NCBI GenBank assembly: GCA_964019415.1
Contig: OZ025870.1
Location: forward strand, 9,970,270 to 10,034,269
Source: Ianthella basta
Lineage: Eukaryota > Porifera > Demospongiae > Verongiida > Ianthellidae
Length of the DNA: 64,000 bases
Reading direction: 5' to 3'
Shown: piece by piece, positions 61,530-64,000 of the stretch
Layout: every line of letters begins with the position of its first letter
Position numbering within the stretch: the first letter of the stretch is position 1
Made by a program: the position numbers and the translations under genes
The notes under the pieces: generated by a model
What the model was told of the DNA's origin: nothing
The model's database searches: none
What the model saw: the letters and a program-made list of their open reading frames with translations, nothing else

Positions 61530-62290
61530 CTAGCCTATAAATGATGTGGGATGTGACATAGCAGCTGGTGATGTATAGTATATATTACAAAGAATTAATA
61601 AAATGTTTCCACTAAAAATTATAATTATTAATAATAATTAATAGTAAGGATATTATTATAGGAATGGCATAAAAAGACCCAGAAAGAAGTAAGGGCTATT
61701 ACACAGTGAAGCATTAATCATGGTCCCTACATTCAAGAAAGTAGCACCATTATCCTGCATCCTTGAATGTAGGGACCATGGTTAATGCTCCATTGTGTAA
61801 CAGCCTGTACTTGTTTCTGTCTTTTTATGCCATCACTAAATCCTTACTAGTTTTGGTACAGTAGAGAATTTTTATTAATTCCATAGTTTCTGTACTATTT
61901 GTGGTGTGCATGCTGCACATGCTATAGGTAATATATAGGACACATCCATGCAGGTATATATAGGACCTTATTTCTCCTGGAGCACATATGTACATACGTA
62001 TCAGCTAGCATGCACCAGGGTGTTCATGAGCCAGTGCACATGTGCATGTATAGAGTGCATGCATGGAATCTATCATACAGATGATCACTATAATTATAAT
62101 AAGGCAGTACTAGTCACCTCTCTAAAACCGGCCAGTTTCCTTGGCACTAACATAGCACTGAAACATTGCTGCATGTCTACCTCTGTAATGCAGCCACCTA
62201 GCTCTCTAAAACCCAGCTCTTCTTGTCCCGAATGGCACTAACATACGTAGCACTAAAGCTTTGCAGCCTAGCTATACCTCTGTAACGCAG
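61530..62290. repeat. Dispersed repeat, copy 2, with foldback core
   Basis: The core (about 61660-61840) is an inverted repeat with arms of about 75 bp: ATGGCATAAAAAGAC outward and ATGGTCCCTACATTCAAG inward, with the reverse complement after a 24-base spacer. The surrounding sequence matches 57595-58280. Confidence 0.8.
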
Positions 62291-62561
62291 CCATGCACCT
62301 TGAGCTCTCTAAAATAATTGTATAAAGCCCAATTGTAACTGGCCCTCAAGTCTTATGCAAAGTGCATGCACTGTACAAGCATAATATGTACAGAAATCCA
62401 GTGCACACTGTGAACCATGTACTAGTTATCACATGGCCGCAAGGGCATTCGCTAATATATCACATGAGGGCGCAAAGCACCTGAGTGCGATAAATTAGCA
62501 AAATGCCCGAGGAACGCCCGCACAGTTGTTTCCTTTGATGTATGGCTTCATCAAGTAACAA

Positions 62562-63134
62562 GCACTGTTAAAATATGGTGTGACCAACACACCACTAATT
62601 AGAAGTGCACACACCAATGGTGTGATCAGTCACACCATTACTTTAGTTTGACGTTCACACTGACACCAGTCACCACACTGTTGGAGCGCATCATTTCTTA
62701 TAGATTAAAGAGACTTTGAAGTCATTCATATACGCAAAGGTGAGAGTTTACTTGGAATCCTACAAGCTATCTAAGTACATTTATATATACCTACCCAGAA
62801 TACAGCTTAGCCTGATGGTATGTCGTGTACTGTGGAAGGACCTCCTCAAACTAAGTAACTATGCTATTTGTGCAATATAATGTACCATTAGGTACTTTGT
62901 GGCACCCACAAACAATCCCACCAGGTGGTATGCTGTGTATACTTAGTCTATATCTGTAGTGAAATGTACCATGAAGTGCTTAGTCTCTTACAAACTGTTC
63001 ACATAAATGGTATGTTGTGTACTGCATGGTTGGTGAATTAACATCCCACTGCAAATGGGTGTGCTCACAGTATCAACCAATTCGTACCAATTTTGCATGT
63101 GGATGTGATCATCACTCCCTTTTTTTAACAGTGC
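62562..63134. mobile_element. MITE with CACTGTTAAAA ends
   Basis: It starts GCACTGTTAAAATATGGTGT and ends TTTTTTTAACAGTGC. Inside are repeated GGTGTGATC/GTCACACC words and three related segments with TGGTATG-TGTGTA. About 573 bp, no coding frame. The target duplication was not resolved. Confidence 0.6.
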
Positions 63135-63493
63135 ATGCATGTGTATGCTGTCTATAGTGAGTATAGTTCCTCTTGCCGTTATTGCCTACACAAACTCTAT
63201 TCTCATTCAAAGCATTCTTAAAGTATCCTGTTGACCTCATTTGTATAGAACAGAATGCACTGATGGCACAACATTACTATTACCAAAGGACAGTCAACAG
63301 ACCAAATGAGTAGATGCATGCAGTATATAAGTTCCAAGCAGTGCATATTAGTTGTTATAATACATGCACAAGGTATTACAAACATTACAGATCCAAAATA
63401 TAAACAAACTGCATGATGCTATATATTGATGCATGAGTAAATTTTAATTTTGACAGTAATGTAGAAAAGTGCATGAGCAGTTGTGTAGATTTA

Positions 63494-64000
63494 CTACATG
63501 TCTATGGTCCTATCTTCAGTCAGTTCAGTATCAACAGCTCTCGTAGGCACATTTGAGCCCTTCTCTTGTTTCTGTTGCAACCTACCACAAGTGAACATCT
63601 TCTTGACCTGCTCTCGAACAGGTTTCAGGTACGCTATTATGATGACAGGAGTTGGGAGGAAGGACACAGCCGCAATGCCGTAACTGAGATACACTCCAGG
63701 TGTTTCAGCAAAGTATGTTAGTAAGGCTGGGATAACCTGACCAACAGTGTTGATGGTACTACCGACAACAAGAAAGAGAGAGAACTTGGCCATTCCCTTC
63801 CTGTACTGGACATCATCTGTGATCATATTCCTCCGAATGTAGCAGAGACAGACAATGGGGACAGCTATGCTGACAGTCATAGGTATGAGCCCTCCAAAAG
63901 TGGCCCAAATGACAAGCAAAATGTTGTAAGCCCAAAATATGATGATATTGTTGTTGTCAGGGAAACAGGCCACACCGTCAACAAACTGAACTTCGTACAC
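63494..64000 (-). CDS. Seven-transmembrane receptor, C-terminal part (gene runs off the window)
   Basis: 168 codons on the minus strand, open at the window edge, ending at TAG (63494-63496). It starts in the second extracellular loop (VDGVACFPD, whose Cys would bond to TM3), then TM5 (LLVIWATFGGLIPMTVSIAV), a short third cytoplasmic loop (RRNMITDDVQYRKGMAK), TM6 (LFLVVGSTINTVGQVIPALL), TM7 (YLSYGIAAVSFLPTPVIII) and helix 8 (LKPVREQVKKMF). PTPVIIIAY stands where NPxxY is expected. A rhodopsin-like receptor is most likely, but TM1-4 and the DRY motif are outside. Ligand unknown. Confidence 0.78.
   Translation of the reverse strand: MYEVQFVDGVACFPDNNNIIIFWAYNILLVIWATFGGLIPMTVSIAVPIVCLCYIRRNMITDDVQYRKGMAKFSLFLVVGSTINTVGQVIPALLTYFAETPGVYLSYGIAAVSFLPTPVIIIAYLKPVREQVKKMFTCGRLQQKQEKGSNVPTRAVDTELTEDRTIDM

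Larger units (their letters stand above)
61030..63493. other. Intergenic stretch between EF-hand upstream region and receptor gene
   Basis: It contains the second copy of the duplicated foldback segment, a small inverted element near 62440-62515 (GGGCATTCGCTAAT against ATTAGCAAAATGCCC) and a CACTGTTAAAA-ended MITE. No gene seen. Confidence 0.6.

Overview
The window looks like animal (metazoan) genomic DNA, most likely from a sponge or another early-branching lineage. That is inferred from spliced genes with short GT-AG introns, protein families typical of animals (CARD, TRAF-like RING, rhodopsin-like receptor, sarcoplasmic-type EF-hand, GalNAc-transferase-like remnants, CR1 LINE with a 2A motif), and a kinase whose catalytic loop reads HRDLT. 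No species can be named from the sequence alone. One run of 200 N (18764-18963) is an assembly gap.

The core is a tandem cluster of five paralogous plus-strand genes between about 4.1 and 57.1 kb, called A, C, B, D and E here in map order. All end in the same large phase-0 exon (about 322 codons) encoding a kelch beta-propeller. Upstream of it each has one to seven short phase-0 exons of 37-41 codons encoding a Pro/Gln/Ser-rich linker repeat. The N-terminal module differs: a coiled-coil/acidic-basic region in A, two CARD-like domains plus a helical/beta region in B, and a protein kinase in C, D and E. A, B and D look intact in what can be read. C has a one-base deletion in its kelch exon. E has three frameshifts in its kinase but an intact kelch exon. 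The architecture suggests a family of receptors or adaptors with interchangeable effector heads on a common propeller; this function is inference.

Layout: 1-2.5 kb decayed LINE ending at a (GT)n tract; 4.1-16.6 kb gene A, whose introns hold a 0.76 kb DNA transposon, a 5.4 kb LINE (itself carrying two related terminal-inverted-repeat insertions) and a piggyBac-like MITE; 16.6-22.4 kb intergenic with gap, inverted repeat and LINE remnant; 22.4-25.7 kb gene C; 25.7-30.2 kb repeats and minisatellites; 30.2-36.1 kb gene B; 36.9-37.5 kb glycosyltransferase pseudogene; 38.7-44.05 kb an inserted block (coiled-coil gene fragment plus CR1 LINE with 2A) that separates gene D from its conserved upstream block; 44.1-47.8 kb gene D; 48.9-51.3 kb minus-strand TRAF-like fragment and a second glycosyltransferase pseudogene; 53.7-57.1 kb gene E; 57.1-64 kb a different neighbourhood with a single-exon EF-hand gene and the 3' part of a seven-transmembrane receptor, both on the minus strand, among MITEs and palindromes.

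Microsatellites of (GT/AC)n are exceptionally frequent and many begin right at or a few bases after the splice donors of the repeat exons. A palindromic element of about 145 bp, a 75-80 bp minisatellite and pogo-like MITEs recur between the gene copies, so tandem duplication, transposition and microsatellite growth all shaped the locus.
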